64,000 nucleotides of DNA, from NCBI RefSeq assembly GCF_928392795.1, contig NZ_CAKMTJ010000001.1:434001-498000 (forward strand), written 5' to 3'. A model generated the notes under the pieces. That model did not search any database, was not told the DNA's origin, and saw only the letters and a list, made by a program, of their open reading frames with translations. Below, piece by piece: positions 9,293 to 18,600 of this stretch. Every line of letters starts with the position of its first letter. Positions within the stretch are counted from its first letter, which is position 1. A program made the position numbers and the translations under genes. This stretch comes from Rothia nasimurium (GTDB taxonomy: Bacteria; Actinomycetota; Actinomycetes; Actinomycetales; Micrococcaceae).

Positions 9293-9369
9293 CCTGCCCA
9301 CCGGCGTCCGCAAAACCCGGTAAAGTTAGACCCAAACCCCACACCACCTTTACCCCCAAGGAGATACGC

Positions 9370-9987
9370 GTGCAGGTACAGGTCGCCCGCATCGGCAAAC
9401 CCCACGGCATCCGCGGTGAAGTCACCGTCCAGCTCTTCACCGACGCCCCCGAAGAACGCTTCGCTCCCGGGGCCGTACTCGACATCGAAAACTTCACCCC
9501 CGCAAGCCCCGCAGGAGCCATCGCCCCCGCAGGCACCCTCACCGTCAAAAAAGCCCGCTGGAACAAGAAAATCCTGGTCGTAGCCTTCGAAGAAGTCATC
9601 AACCGCAACCAGGCCGAAGACCTGCGGGACACCCGCCTCACCTTTGACTCTGCTAGCGAAGCAGAAACCGACGGTGACGATGAAGGCTACTACGAGCACG
9701 AACTGCTCGACTTACCCGTCTACCTGGCTGCCGACATTAAAGACGGCTACCTGCCCGAAGAACCCATCGCCATCGTCACCGGCCTGCAGACCATGCCCAC
9801 CCAGGACCTGCTAGTCCTGGAGAACACCGCAGACGGCGAAGAAGTTATGATTCCCTTCGTGGAAGAGCTCGTCCCGGCCATCGATACCGAGGAGGGCTAC
9901 ATTATCATCAACCCGCCCGCCGGCCTGCTCGAACTCAACAGCGACGATGAAGAAGCAGAACCCGAGACCGAGAGCGAGCACAACTAA
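9370..9987 (+). CDS. rimM: Ribosome maturation factor RimM
   Basis: Assembly factor for the 30S head; binds S19. The N-terminal RimM barrel begins [23 protein letters not shown], and the C-terminal PRC-barrel contains [13 protein letters not shown] and [28 protein letters not shown]. An acidic tail of about 18 residues ends the protein. GTG 9370 has AAGGAG at a spacing of 7. It is separated from rpsP-khpA by the restriction insert and a terminator, so it must have a new promoter or depend on read-through. trmD follows after 5 bases. Confidence 0.95.
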   Translation: MQVQVARIGKPHGIRGEVTVQLFTDAPEERFAPGAVLDIENFTPASPAGAIAPAGTLTVKKARWNKKILVVAFEEVINRNQAEDLRDTRLTFDSASEAETDGDDEGYYEHELLDLPVYLAADIKDGYLPEEPIAIVTGLQTMPTQDLLVLENTADGEEVMIPFVEELVPAIDTEEGYIIINPPAGLLELNSDDEEAEPETESEHN

Positions 9988-9992
9988 CGCTC

Positions 9993-10817
9993 ATGCGCTT
10001 TGACGTCATCACCATCTTCCCCGAATACCTGGCCCCGCTAGAGCTCTCCCTCATGGGCAAAGCCCGCGAATCGGGCAAGGTCGACCTGCACCTGACCAAC
10101 CTGCGTGACTTCGCCTTCGACCGGCACAAAACCGTTGACGATACCCCCTACGGCGGGGGAGCGGGCATGGTCATGAAGCCCGAGCCCTGGGGCCTGGCCC
10201 TGGATCAGGCACTGGCTAACTCACCGGCGTCCGCACGGGCGGACGGGGGCAAACCCCTGCTGATCGTGCCCTCACCGGCCGGCACCGTCTTCAACCAGCA
10301 GCTGGCCTACGACTTGGCCGAAGAAGAGCACATCGTGTTCGCCCCGGCCCGCTACGAAGGCATTGACGAGCGTGTGCTGGACTGGGCTGAGCAGGAATTT
10401 AGGGTGCTGCCCGTATCAATCGGCGACTACGTGCTCTACGGGGGTGAAGTGGCCGTGATGGTGATGATTGAGGCCATTACCCGCCTGATTCCCGGTGCTA
10501 TGGGTAACCCCGAGTCCCTGGCCGAAGAGTCCCACACCGGCGGGCTGCTGGAGTACCCGGTCTACACCAAGCCCGCCACCTGGCGAAACCAGCAGGTGCC
10601 GCCCGTCCTGCTCTCTGGCAACCACGGGGCCATTGCCCGCTGGCGCCGCGACGAGCAAATCAAGCGCACCTTCGCCCGCCGCCCCGACATGGTCAAGGCC
10701 TACCCCGCAGAGAACTGGGACAAGAAAGACCGCAAGCTCCTGCAGGAGCTTCACACCGAGCAGAAAGCTGCCCAAAAAGCTGAGCGCGAGGCCGAGCTTT
10801 CGAGCGAAGGTCGGTAA
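9993..10817 (+). CDS. trmD: tRNA (guanine-37-N1)-methyltransferase
   Basis: SPOUT methyltransferase that methylates G37 in tRNAs and prevents +1 frameshifting. [13 protein letters not shown] opens the protein. The S-adenosylmethionine-binding trefoil knot is visible as [14 protein letters not shown] followed by [22 protein letters not shown] and RLIPGAMGN. Its length (274 aa) is slightly above the typical 240-250 because of a charged C-terminal tail. It sits 5 bases downstream of rimM in the conserved order. Confidence 0.96.
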   Translation: MRFDVITIFPEYLAPLELSLMGKARESGKVDLHLTNLRDFAFDRHKTVDDTPYGGGAGMVMKPEPWGLALDQALANSPASARADGGKPLLIVPSPAGTVFNQQLAYDLAEEEHIVFAPARYEGIDERVLDWAEQEFRVLPVSIGDYVLYGGEVAVMVMIEAITRLIPGAMGNPESLAEESHTGGLLEYPVYTKPATWRNQQVPPVLLSGNHGAIARWRRDEQIKRTFARRPDMVKAYPAENWDKKDRKLLQELHTEQKAAQKAEREAELSSEGR

Positions 10818-10845
10818 AGTAGGTAAGCTCACAAGCAACACGCGG

Positions 10846-10882
10846 ACGCCCGCCCCGGCACCCCTGGTGCAGGCGGGTTTTC
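10846..10882 (+). terminator. Terminator after trmD
   Basis: Stem CCCGCC / GGCGGG with an inner GCACC-CCT-GGTGC helix, followed by TTTTCT. The left arm overlaps a GCGGACGCC motif copy. It separates trmD from the long rplS leader. Confidence 0.7.
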
Positions 10883-11107
10883 TGTGGGATAATTTTTATT
10901 TGTGTTCATGCTGGGCACGCCCCTGCCGCAGGGGGAAGAGCGACCTATAACAGCGTGAACCACCGGCTCTGACCGTTCAGAGCGCGGTGAGTAAAGAATT
11001 CATCGCAGACAGCATCAGTCTGGCACCACCCGGTGACCCCTAGACACTGCCTGCGACATACACCGAATATGTTTGACCTGCGGCAGAGATATTCACGGAG
11101 AAACTCA
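10883..11107 (+). promoter_or_regulatory. Structured 5' leader upstream of rplS
   Basis: About 220 bases without a gene lie between the trmD terminator and rplS. GATAAT at 10889 could be a -10 element. Three inverted repeats follow: CCCCTG-CCG-CAGGGG (10919-10934), CACCGGCTCTGA / TCAGAGCGCGGTG (10961-10989), and a CACC / GGTG helix nested in a longer one (about 11005-11050). A long structured leader before a ribosomal protein gene fits autogenous control, as known for L19 leaders in Bacillota. Whether this one works that way is inference. Confidence 0.45.
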
Positions 11108-11455
11108 ATGCAGACTCTTGACTTCATTGATAACAAGTCACTTCGCACCGACATCCCCGAGTTCGGCCCCGGCGACACCCTGAACGTACACGTCAACATT
11201 GTTGAAGGTAACCGCAGCCGTGTCCAGGTCTTCAAGGGCTTCGTTGTTGGCCGTCAGGGCGCTGGCGTCCGCGAAACCTTCACCGTCCGCAAGGTTTCCT
11301 TCGGTGTTGGCGTAGAACGTACCTTCCCCGTACACTCTCCCGTCATCGAAAAGATCGAGGTTGTCACCCGCGGTGACGTCCGCCGTGCAAAGCTCTACTA
11401 CATGCGCGACCGTCACGGTAAGGCTGCTCGTATCCGCGAGAAGCGCGAAGCCTAA
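11108..11455 (+). CDS. rplS: 50S ribosomal protein L19
   Basis: Large-subunit protein at the 30S/50S interface. The sequence is canonical: [78 protein letters not shown]. 115 aa is the normal length. ATG 11108 is chosen over an in-frame start at 11033 because GGAG lies 9 bases before it and homology begins there. Preceded by a long leader with several hairpins. Confidence 0.97.
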   Translation: MQTLDFIDNKSLRTDIPEFGPGDTLNVHVNIVEGNRSRVQVFKGFVVGRQGAGVRETFTVRKVSFGVGVERTFPVHSPVIEKIEVVTRGDVRRAKLYYMRDRHGKAARIREKREA

Positions 11456-11478
11456 GCCATTTAGGTTTCATCAGATTT

Positions 11479-12135
11479 ATGGAGACTGGCGTAAACGCCG
11501 ACTCTTCTGAGGCAAGGCGCCAACCCTTTCTACAGGGCTGGCGCCTTGTTGCTGTCGCTGCGACCCTCGCCTTCACCGTGCTCCTGGTGGTTCGTTCCTT
11601 TTTCATTGATGTGTTCTACATACCCTCAAGTTCCATGGAACCCACCTATGAACCGGGCGACCGTATTCTAGTCTCAAAACTAGCTACCGAGCCCCAGCGT
11701 GGCGATGTGGTCGTTTTTGACGGTACCGGCTCCTTTGCCCCCTATGTGCCCGGCAGCCCCTGGGTGCGTGATCCGCTCACAACCGCGGGGCAGTGGCTCG
11801 GGCTGGTGGGCTCAGATACGGTCTACATCAAGCGCGTCATCGGGGTAGCTGGCGATACCGTCGAGTGCTGCGATGCCGAGGGCTATCTTCTCATCAATGG
11901 GCAGCGCTCCGAAGAGCCCTATCTTTACCCCGGCGACAGCGCCAGCGAGGTGAGCTTTAGCGTGCAGGTACCCGAAGGACGCATGTGGGTGATGGGCGAC
12001 CACCGCTCGGCGTCCGCTGACTCCAGGGCCCTCTTAGGGGCACCCGGCGGCGGTATGATCCGCACCGAGAAAATCATCGGCACCCCGGTCTTCATCGCCT
12101 GGCCAGCCCAGCGCTTTGGTCAAGCTCCCAGCTAA
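11479..12135 (+). CDS. lepB: Signal peptidase I (first copy)
   Basis: Membrane serine protease that removes Sec and Tat signal peptides. One transmembrane helix (about residues 22-44) is followed by YIPSSSMEPTYEPGDRILVSKL with nucleophile S52, and by the general-base Lys near 118 in DTVYIKRVIGVAGDTV. Box E is MGDHRSASADSR. 218 aa. It starts 23 bases after rplS and is followed by a second signal peptidase gene 50 bases downstream. Confidence 0.93.
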   Translation: METGVNADSSEARRQPFLQGWRLVAVAATLAFTVLLVVRSFFIDVFYIPSSSMEPTYEPGDRILVSKLATEPQRGDVVVFDGTGSFAPYVPGSPWVRDPLTTAGQWLGLVGSDTVYIKRVIGVAGDTVECCDAEGYLLINGQRSEEPYLYPGDSASEVSFSVQVPEGRMWVMGDHRSASADSRALLGAPGGGMIRTEKIIGTPVFIAWPAQRFGQAPS

Positions 12136-12185
12136 AACCACTAAACTATCCTCTAAACACGTTCATAGCAGAAGGGTGCGGGCTC

Positions 12186-12920
12186 ATGGAGCAGCAGAAT
12201 TCAGACAGCATCGAGGCAGCGGCACAGGACGCCACCACAGCCTCGACCGACAAGCCCCGCGGCGGTAAGCGCCGCCGCGAAAACAGCGCGGTCAAAGAGT
12301 ACGCCCTGATTATCCTCTACGCGGTGCTCATCGCCTTCCTGCTGAAAACCTTTGTGGTTCGCGGGTTTTACATTCCTTCTAGCTCCATGGAAGATACCCT
12401 GCAGATCAACGACCGCGTTTTTGTGAACGTGGCAGGTGGACTCTTCACCGAAGCCGAGCGCGGTGACATCGTGGTCTTTAAGGACACTCAGGGCTGGATG
12501 CCGGTCTCTACCAGCTCTAACCCCGTGCGTGATGCGCTTGCCTTTGTGGGGGTTATGCCCGATAGCTCATCAAACTACCTGGTCAAGCGCGTGATTGGCG
12601 TGGGTGGTGACCACATCGTGGGTACCGCCGATGGTCGTATTACCGTCAACGGCGTAGAAATTGACGAGACCTACCTCAAGCCAGGTGTAAGCCCCACCGA
12701 GCTTCCCTTCGACGTGATCGTTCCCCAGAACTCCTACTTCGTCATGGGCGATAACCGCTCTAACTCCGCTGACTCCCGCTACCATATTCAGACCGGCACC
12801 GAGTTCATCAACGACGCCGACGTCGTGGGCGAAGTCTTCGTGGTTGCTTGGCCCCTGTCTAGCTTCACTTTCATTGGTGGGGCTAGCGATGTCTTTGCCG
12901 ACGTACCCGACACCGAGTAA
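12186..12920 (+). CDS. lepB: Signal peptidase I (second copy)
   Basis: Second type I signal peptidase in tandem. A basic cytoplasmic N-terminus (GGKRRREN) precedes one transmembrane helix (about 38-58). Catalytic S67 is in IPSSSMEDTLQINDRV, the Lys near 134 in YLVKRVIGVGGDH, and box E is MGDNRSNSADSR. At 244 aa it has a longer N-terminus than the first copy and clearly differs between motifs, so the pair is an old duplication rather than a recent repeat. The two may differ in substrate preference (inference). Confidence 0.93.
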   Translation: MEQQNSDSIEAAAQDATTASTDKPRGGKRRRENSAVKEYALIILYAVLIAFLLKTFVVRGFYIPSSSMEDTLQINDRVFVNVAGGLFTEAERGDIVVFKDTQGWMPVSTSSNPVRDALAFVGVMPDSSSNYLVKRVIGVGGDHIVGTADGRITVNGVEIDETYLKPGVSPTELPFDVIVPQNSYFVMGDNRSNSADSRYHIQTGTEFINDADVVGEVFVVAWPLSSFTFIGGASDVFADVPDTE

Positions 12921-12924
12921 GACC

Positions 12925-13707
12925 GTGCCAACTCAAGAACCGGCGTCCGCTGACCTGAGTGTTGAAGCCCAGCTTTTTGCTACGGGCAAGACCCTGGTGG
13001 CGGGCATGGACGAGGTAGGTCGCGGCCCGCTAGCTGGGCCGGTCACCGTGGGCGTTGCCGTCATCGAGGCGAGTGCTGAGCTGACGGTCGAGGGGCTGAT
13101 CGACTCAAAAGCGTTGACCGAGAAAAAGCGGCTGGCTATGGCCCCGCTGATAGAGCAGTGGGCTGTAACCGCTGTGGGGCACGCTAGCCCGGCTGAAATC
13201 GATGCCCTGGGAATTACCACAGCCCTGCGTCTAGCGGGGCAGCGGGCCCTGGCTCAGGTGGCTAGGGCTGGGGCTTACCCCGACGCCGTGCTCTTGGACG
13301 GCAAACATAACTGGCTATCTGCCCCCGAGCCCGACCTCTTTGCCGAGCTTGATTCGGCTACCTCTCTCTACCGCGCCCTGGTCACCGAGGCCTGGGCAGG
13401 GCTGGCAGGGGAGCCGGGCGGTTGGTTCGGGCCGGTACAGATGGAGATCAAAGGTGATTATCGCTGCGCTTCTATCGCTGCGGCCTCGGTAGTGGCCAAG
13501 GTGGAGCGCGATCATCTCATGGACGAGCTGGACGCCCGCTATCCCGGCTATGGTTGGGCGAAAAATAAGGGGTACGGGTCAGGTGGCCACCGAACCGCTA
13601 TCGAGACCCTGGGCCCCACCCCCTTGCACCGGTTGAGCTGGTCGTTGCCGGCTACCGACGCGCAAATCCAGAAGGCTATGGTGGAACGAGAGAAGGAACA
13701 AGAATGA
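12925..13707 (+). CDS. rnhB: Ribonuclease HII
   Basis: Endonuclease that removes misincorporated ribonucleotides and RNA primers. The metal-binding residues are in AGMDEVGRGPLAGPVTVG (Asp-Glu), AVLLDGKHN (Asp) and KVERDHLM (Asp). GTG 12925, 4 bases after the lepB stop, is preferred over in-frame ATGs at 12844 and 12889 that would lie inside lepB. This gives 260 aa. An insertion of about 25 residues follows the LDGKHN segment. The stop overlaps the DUF2469 start (ATGA). Confidence 0.9.
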   Translation: MPTQEPASADLSVEAQLFATGKTLVAGMDEVGRGPLAGPVTVGVAVIEASAELTVEGLIDSKALTEKKRLAMAPLIEQWAVTAVGHASPAEIDALGITTALRLAGQRALAQVARAGAYPDAVLLDGKHNWLSAPEPDLFAELDSATSLYRALVTEAWAGLAGEPGGWFGPVQMEIKGDYRCASIAAASVVAKVERDHLMDELDARYPGYGWAKNKGYGSGGHRTAIETLGPTPLHRLSWSLPATDAQIQKAMVEREKEQE

Positions 13708-14039
13708 GCCAAGAAGACCTTGAGAGCTACGAATCGGGTGCCCAGCTAGCCCTGTATGAAGAGTACAAGAATGTAGCTGAGCTCTTTACCTATATCGTTG
13801 AGACCGACCGCCGTTTTTACCTGGCCAACCAGGTGCAGGTGACCCCGCGAACTGCTGATGGGTCTCTGTATTTTGAGGTTGAGATGCAGGACGTGTGGGT
13901 ATGGGATATTTTCCGCCAGTCTCGGTTTGTTAAGAACGTGAAGGTGTATTCGGTGCGCGATGTGAACGTTGAAGAACGCGCTGCCGCCGAAGACCTGGTC
14001 GTGCCGACCATGAGTGATTTCGACCCCGGTTCGGCCTAA
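13704..14039 (+). CDS. DUF2469 family protein
   Basis: Small acidic protein of a family found almost only in Actinobacteria and nearly always directly after rnhB. It starts MSQEDLESYESGAQLALYEEYKNVAELFTYIVETDRRFYLAN, the conserved core of the family. Length 111 aa is normal. It has no transmembrane segment and no known catalytic motif. It overlaps rnhB by 4 bases and ends the operon before a strong hairpin terminator. Function unknown. Confidence 0.9.
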   Translation: MSQEDLESYESGAQLALYEEYKNVAELFTYIVETDRRFYLANQVQVTPRTADGSLYFEVEMQDVWVWDIFRQSRFVKNVKVYSVRDVNVEERAAAEDLVVPTMSDFDPGSA

Positions 14040-14054
14040 AAGCTAGCGTGTGAG

Positions 14055-14092
14055 CCCGCCTCCTTCCCGTGAGGGAAGGGGCGGGTTTTTTG
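14055..14092 (+). terminator. Terminator after DUF2469 gene
   Basis: Stem GCCCGCC(T)CCTTCCC / GGGAAGGGGCGGG with a short GTGA loop and a run of six T. It ends the rplS-lepB-lepB-rnhB-DUF2469 transcript. The rest of the gap up to 14318 holds one copy of the GGCGTCCGC motif (14106-14113) and presumably the promoter of the yraN operon. Confidence 0.85.
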
Positions 14093-14318
14093 TATGCAGA
14101 GATGCGCGGACGCCCGGTGCAGCTGGCTGGGGATAAGGACGCGCGGGGCGTCATGGTTGCGTCACGGCTGTACCGTTTATGAGCGTGAATAGGGGAGCTA
14201 TCTGGCGCTGACCTGGTGGTATAGGGAAAGGGCGATATCCACAGCCAGCACAGAGGTAGGTAGAACCAGACACAGCAGGTCATGATGGGGCTAACCCTGA
14301 TACTTGAAGGAGGCCCCT

Positions 14319-14735
14319 ATGAACCCCGCACTACAGCCAGTCTCGCCCCATGCGTCCTTGCGGCCCAAAGAAGTGGGGCGCTGGGGTGAAGATATCGCCC
14401 TGGCAGTCTTAGAGCAACAGGGCTATACTCTCTTGGCTCGTAACTGGCGGCCCGCACGAACTGAAGAGCGGCCGAGGTGGAGCGGTGAACTTGATTTGAT
14501 TATGCGCGATAGCGACCAGACCCTGGTCTTTATCGAGGTTAAAACCCGTTCTGGTGCGGGTTACGGGCACCCTCTTGAATCCATTACTGCCCGGAAATGC
14601 CAGATGCTACGACACCTGGCCTACGCCTGGTTAGCAGAAAACCGGGCTCCCTATTCCACCATGAGAGTAGACGCTATTGCCCTGTGCGGGAGCCCCACGG
14701 ATTTCACCTTTGAGCATCGGCAGGCGGTGGTGTAG
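14319..14735 (+). CDS. yraN: YraN family (UPF0102) nuclease-like protein
   Basis: Small protein with a Holliday-junction-resolvase-like PD-(D/E)xK fold. GRWGEDIALAVLEQQGYTLLARNWR is the family N-terminus. The nuclease-like core residues are in GELDLIMRD ... LVFIEVKTRSGAGYG (Asp, Glu-x-Lys). ATG 14319 with GAAGGAGG six bases upstream is chosen over an in-frame TTG at 14304. First gene of yraN-comM-dprA-xerC, which links it to DNA processing; its exact role is not established. Confidence 0.88.
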   Translation: MNPALQPVSPHASLRPKEVGRWGEDIALAVLEQQGYTLLARNWRPARTEERPRWSGELDLIMRDSDQTLVFIEVKTRSGAGYGHPLESITARKCQMLRHLAYAWLAENRAPYSTMRVDAIALCGSPTDFTFEHRQAVV

Positions 14736-14737
14736 CC

Positions 14738-16288
14738 GTGGCCTTCGCACGAACCTATTCGGTTGCCCTGGTGGGCGTCACCGGCTACCTCGTCGAAGTA
14801 GAAGCCGATATCTCATCTGCCCTACCCGGCTTCGTCCTGCTTGGCTTGCCCGATAGTTCTTTGAACGAGGCCAAAGACCGGGTACGGTCTGCCGCGAAGA
14901 ATTCCGGGCTGCCCCTGCCACCCCAGAAACTCACCATCAACCTCACCCCGCCTACTCTTCCCAAACGCGGCTCGGCATTTGATGTGGCCATGTTGGTTGC
15001 AGCCCAGCAGGCGGCGGGGCAGCTAGGTTCATCAGGCCGCACGGTCTTCCTGGGCGAAGTCGGTCTCGATGGGAGCGTGCGACAGGTTCCCGGAGTACTA
15101 CCTGCCGTCAAAGCCGCCCGCGATGCCGGTCATGAGCGGGTAGTTGTACCCGAAGGCAACGCCCAAGAAGCAGCCCTCATAGAGGGGGTTGAAGTGACCG
15201 GGGTCAGCTGTCTCGCTGAAGTGTTTGAACTTCTGGGCTGCCCCGAACCAGAAAAACTCAAAAGACCAGTTCTGGTGGGGAGCCAGAGGACCGTTGCGGA
15301 GCCCAGCAGCCCGCAGCAGAGCGCTGATATGGCAGATGTTGCCGGGCAGGCTGAGGGGCGCCTAGCCCTTGAAATAGCGGCTGCAGGGGGCCATCACCTG
15401 TTGCTGACCGGCCCACCTGGTTCTGGCAAGACCATGCTGGCAGAACGCCTCCCCGGTATTCTTCCTCCGCTCACACCGCAAGAAGCCCTGGATGTCACCG
15501 CGGTGCACTCGCTCTGCCGTTCGGGTGAGCCGCTCACCGAACTGATGACCAGACCGCCTTTCGAAGCACCCCACCACACTGCCAGCGCACCGGCGATTAT
15601 GGGAGGCGGTGCCGGGCTGCCCAAGCCGGGGTGTATCTCAAAGGCGCACCGGGGCGTCCTTTTTCTCGATGAAGCCCCGGAATTTAAGCGCAGCGTTTTA
15701 GATTCTCTGCGCCAGCCCCTCGAAAGCGGCGAAGTTATTATTAGTCGCTCAGCTGCTTCAGCCCGATACCCGGCTAGGTTCCAACTCGTTTTAGCTGCCA
15801 ACCCCTGCCCCTGCGGCTACAACGTGGGGCGCGGCCTAGACTGCACCTGTACTAGCCGTGAGCGAAGGTCTTACTTCAGCCGGCTATCGGGGCCCCTGCT
15901 CGACCGTATCGATCTTCATATCAGCGTTCCTAAAGTAACGGCCGCCGACCTCGCTACCAGCGGCACCAACGAAAGCTCAGAGGAAATCCGTTACCGGGTT
16001 AGCCAAGCCCGCAAAGCCCAGGCAGAAAGACTGAGTCCGCTGGGCATGGCCACAAACGCTGAGACGAACGGCAAGATTCTGCGAGGCCCTCTCAAGCTTC
16101 CATCCCAACTCACCTCGTCCCTCTCCACCGCCCTGGACCACGGCACCCTCACAGCCCGCGGCTATGACCGAGTACTACGGACAGCCTGGACCTTAGCCGA
16201 TTTAGATGGAGCCACCAGCCCCAGCCGAGACCACCTTGACCTCGCCCTCTACTTCCGCAACCATGCCACTGAAAGCTACCAGACATGA
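14738..16288 (+). CDS. comM: YifB/ComM family AAA+ ATPase (Mg chelatase-like)
   Basis: Hexameric helicase-like ATPase; in naturally competent bacteria ComM promotes branch migration during integration of incoming DNA. The N-terminal Lon-like ChlI domain starts AFARTYSVALVGVTGYLVEVEADIS. Walker A is LLLTGPPGSGKTMLAERLPG, Walker B is GVLFLDEAPEF, and sensor 1 is LVLAANPCPCG. A cysteine cluster (CPCGYNVGRGLDCTCT) is characteristic. 516 aa, GTG start 2 bases after yraN; the stop overlaps dprA (ATGA). Confidence 0.93.
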   Translation: MAFARTYSVALVGVTGYLVEVEADISSALPGFVLLGLPDSSLNEAKDRVRSAAKNSGLPLPPQKLTINLTPPTLPKRGSAFDVAMLVAAQQAAGQLGSSGRTVFLGEVGLDGSVRQVPGVLPAVKAARDAGHERVVVPEGNAQEAALIEGVEVTGVSCLAEVFELLGCPEPEKLKRPVLVGSQRTVAEPSSPQQSADMADVAGQAEGRLALEIAAAGGHHLLLTGPPGSGKTMLAERLPGILPPLTPQEALDVTAVHSLCRSGEPLTELMTRPPFEAPHHTASAPAIMGGGAGLPKPGCISKAHRGVLFLDEAPEFKRSVLDSLRQPLESGEVIISRSAASARYPARFQLVLAANPCPCGYNVGRGLDCTCTSRERRSYFSRLSGPLLDRIDLHISVPKVTAADLATSGTNESSEEIRYRVSQARKAQAERLSPLGMATNAETNGKILRGPLKLPSQLTSSLSTALDHGTLTARGYDRVLRTAWTLADLDGATSPSRDHLDLALYFRNHATESYQT

Positions 16289-17529
16289 CACATCACGACC
16301 CCCACCACGATATTCGTAGAGCCCGCACCGAGATCCTGCGCATTACCGACCCCGAGGACGTCGCCGCCTACACCCTGCTTCGGTTAGTGGGACCGGTGCG
16401 TGCCGCAGACTACCTCACCGGCCGTCAGGAGCTCACCCCGCATCTTCTAGCCCGCCACCTTGAGGAAGCAGGAGCACACGATGTATCTGCGGCACCTGCC
16501 CTCGCTAGTGCCATCGGTGAACGGACCCAGCGGTGGAAGAGCAGACGGGCAGGTATCAGCGTCCAACAGGATATGGCTTTAGCCCGGGCCAGCGGCAGCT
16601 GGCTATGTATACCCGAAGACCCAGACTGGCCACAGGCCTTGAATGACCTCGCAGAAAAAACTCCGGTCGGCCTCTGGGGCAGGGGAGACCGCCAGCTACT
16701 AGCCCAGCTCACCACCGAAAAGAGTTATGCGGTAGTGGGGTCCCGCGATGTCAGCTCCTACGGTAACTCAGCAACAAGCCACCTGGCCGGTGAACTAGCA
16801 AACCGGGGCTATACGGTGGTCTCAGGTGGAGCCTTTGGCGTAGACGCCACCGCCCATCGAGCTGCACTCGCTACAGCAACGTCTTCCCTGCCCACGGTAG
16901 CGTTAATGGCAGGAGGTCTTGACCGTCTCTACCCCAAGCCCAATGAACGCCTGCTGCACGAGATTATTGAACGGGGCCTGCTGCTGAGCGAGGTTCCCCT
17001 GGGGCAGAACCCCACCCGTTACAGGTTCCTTCAACGTAATCGGCTCATCGCCGCTCTCACCGGGGCCAGCATAGTTATCGAAGCCCGCTGGCGCAGTGGT
17101 GCGCTCAACACCGCCCACCATGCTCTGGAACTGGGTCGCCCCGTCTACGCTGTACCCGGCCCTATCTTTTCACCGACCTCAGAAGGCTGCCACCGTCTGA
17201 TTCGCGACGGTCTAGCCCAGCTTGTGACCGATGCCCGCCAGATTCTTGACGACAGAACCTCGGAGATAGCTGCAGAACAAACCAGCCTATTTGCAGCTCC
17301 TTCTGCCCACCAGCAGCTCCTGGACTCGCTCACCGAAACTCAAAGACGGGTGTGGGACGTACTGCCCCTCCGCACTCCGGCTACCGTAGAACAGCTCAGT
17401 GCTGACCTTGCGCTACCTGCCCGAACCGTCATGATTGCCCTATCCCAACTCAACCGACTCAACCTCGCAGAGCAGGAAGGCATAGGTTGGCGAAAAACCA
17501 AACCATCGGCGGAAAGCTCCGGGGGATAG
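16285..17529 (+). CDS. dprA: DNA processing protein DprA
   Basis: Loads RecA onto single-stranded DNA during transformation; found in most bacteria whether or not competence is known. The Rossmann-fold core has YAVVGSRDVSSYGNSAT, VVSGGAFGVDATAHRAAL, VALMAGGLDRLYPKPNERLL and FLQRNRLIAALTGASIVIEARWRSGALNTA. A C-terminal winged-helix-like segment (about 345-405) completes the 414 aa. Start ATG 16285 overlaps the comM stop. With comM in the same operon it gives a basis for asking about competence here. Confidence 0.94.
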   Translation: MTHHDPHHDIRRARTEILRITDPEDVAAYTLLRLVGPVRAADYLTGRQELTPHLLARHLEEAGAHDVSAAPALASAIGERTQRWKSRRAGISVQQDMALARASGSWLCIPEDPDWPQALNDLAEKTPVGLWGRGDRQLLAQLTTEKSYAVVGSRDVSSYGNSATSHLAGELANRGYTVVSGGAFGVDATAHRAALATATSSLPTVALMAGGLDRLYPKPNERLLHEIIERGLLLSEVPLGQNPTRYRFLQRNRLIAALTGASIVIEARWRSGALNTAHHALELGRPVYAVPGPIFSPTSEGCHRLIRDGLAQLVTDARQILDDRTSEIAAEQTSLFAAPSAHQQLLDSLTETQRRVWDVLPLRTPATVEQLSADLALPARTVMIALSQLNRLNLAEQEGIGWRKTKPSAESSGG

Positions 17530-17572
17530 AATGAAAACCTGACCTCAGCCACCGGTAGAAAGGAGCGGTACG

Positions 17573-18568
17573 GTGAACCCAGCAGACCAGTTACCCACCA
17601 CCCTCAAAATCGGGGCCTCCACGGTTGACGAAGACCGAGAGTTCGTACGAGCCCTTGAAGCCTTTGAGCGCTACCTCACCTACGAGCTCCACCGCTCACC
17701 CCAAACAATTCGAGCCTACGTCTCTGACCTCACTGATTTCTTTGCCCATGCCCGCAGGCACGGCACCACCCACCTCTCCCACATCACTCTTGAAGTCATT
17801 CGAGACTGGCTAGCCTACCATCACCGAAAACAAGCTGCCCGGAGCTCTATGGCCCGGCGGACCTCGTCCTTGCGGACCTTCTTCACCTGGGCGGAGGAAG
17901 AAGAACTCATCCAGGCCAACCCGGCACTCAAACTCACTACTCCTAAGAAGAGCAACCACCTGCCCTCGGTACTCAGCGAAGCCCAGATGCAGGACCTCAC
18001 CACAACCCTCACAACAGCTCTGGAGCAGGCCCCGCGGGACGCCCGACTCCTGCGTCTTCAAGCGGTAGTGGAGCTACTCTACGCCAGCGGGCTGCGCATC
18101 TCAGAGCTCACCGGTCTCGACCTAGCAAGCATTGACCGTCACCAGCGAACCCTGCGCGTGCTGGGTAAGGGCAATAAAGAGCGGGTTGTGCCCTTCGGGG
18201 CCCAGGCTATGCAGGCTCTCAACCAGTGGGTTGTGGCAGGACGCCCGCAGTGGCTTCCCGAGACAGAAGCAGCTAAAAGCGCCCCGGCTCAACACGCCCT
18301 CTTCATCGGCCCCCAGGGTAAACGCGCCAACCCCCGGCAGATTCGCCAAGACCTCACCACCCTCCTGGGCACCTTGGACGACACCGAAGCCACAGGCGCC
18401 CACGTCTTCCGCCATACGGCAGCAACCCACATGGTCGATGGGGGAGCAGACATTAGAGCCGTCCAAGAGTTTCTTGGGCACAGTTCTTTAGCAACCACCC
18501 AGGTCTACACCCACGTCTCGGTAGACCGCCTTGCCCAGGCCTATAGTAGGGCTCACCCCCGGGCCTAA
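17573..18568 (+). CDS. xerC: Tyrosine recombinase XerC-like
   Basis: Site-specific recombinase that resolves chromosome dimers at dif. The N-terminal SAM-like domain (FERYLTYELHRSPQTIRAYVSDL) is followed by the catalytic domain: Arg in LLYASGLRISELTGL, Lys in VLGKGNKERVVPF, HVFRHTAATHMVDGGA, and HSSLATTQVYTHVS with the nucleophile Tyr. GTG 17573 is preceded by AAAGGAG. 331 aa, slightly long because of insertions in the catalytic domain. XerC rather than XerD is inferred from the position next to dprA. Confidence 0.88.
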   Translation: MNPADQLPTTLKIGASTVDEDREFVRALEAFERYLTYELHRSPQTIRAYVSDLTDFFAHARRHGTTHLSHITLEVIRDWLAYHHRKQAARSSMARRTSSLRTFFTWAEEEELIQANPALKLTTPKKSNHLPSVLSEAQMQDLTTTLTTALEQAPRDARLLRLQAVVELLYASGLRISELTGLDLASIDRHQRTLRVLGKGNKERVVPFGAQAMQALNQWVVAGRPQWLPETEAAKSAPAQHALFIGPQGKRANPRQIRQDLTTLLGTLDDTEATGAHVFRHTAATHMVDGGADIRAVQEFLGHSSLATTQVYTHVSVDRLAQAYSRAHPRA

Positions 18569-18600
18569 AGGTAAGGCAGAAGGTATAGGATGGGAAGACC

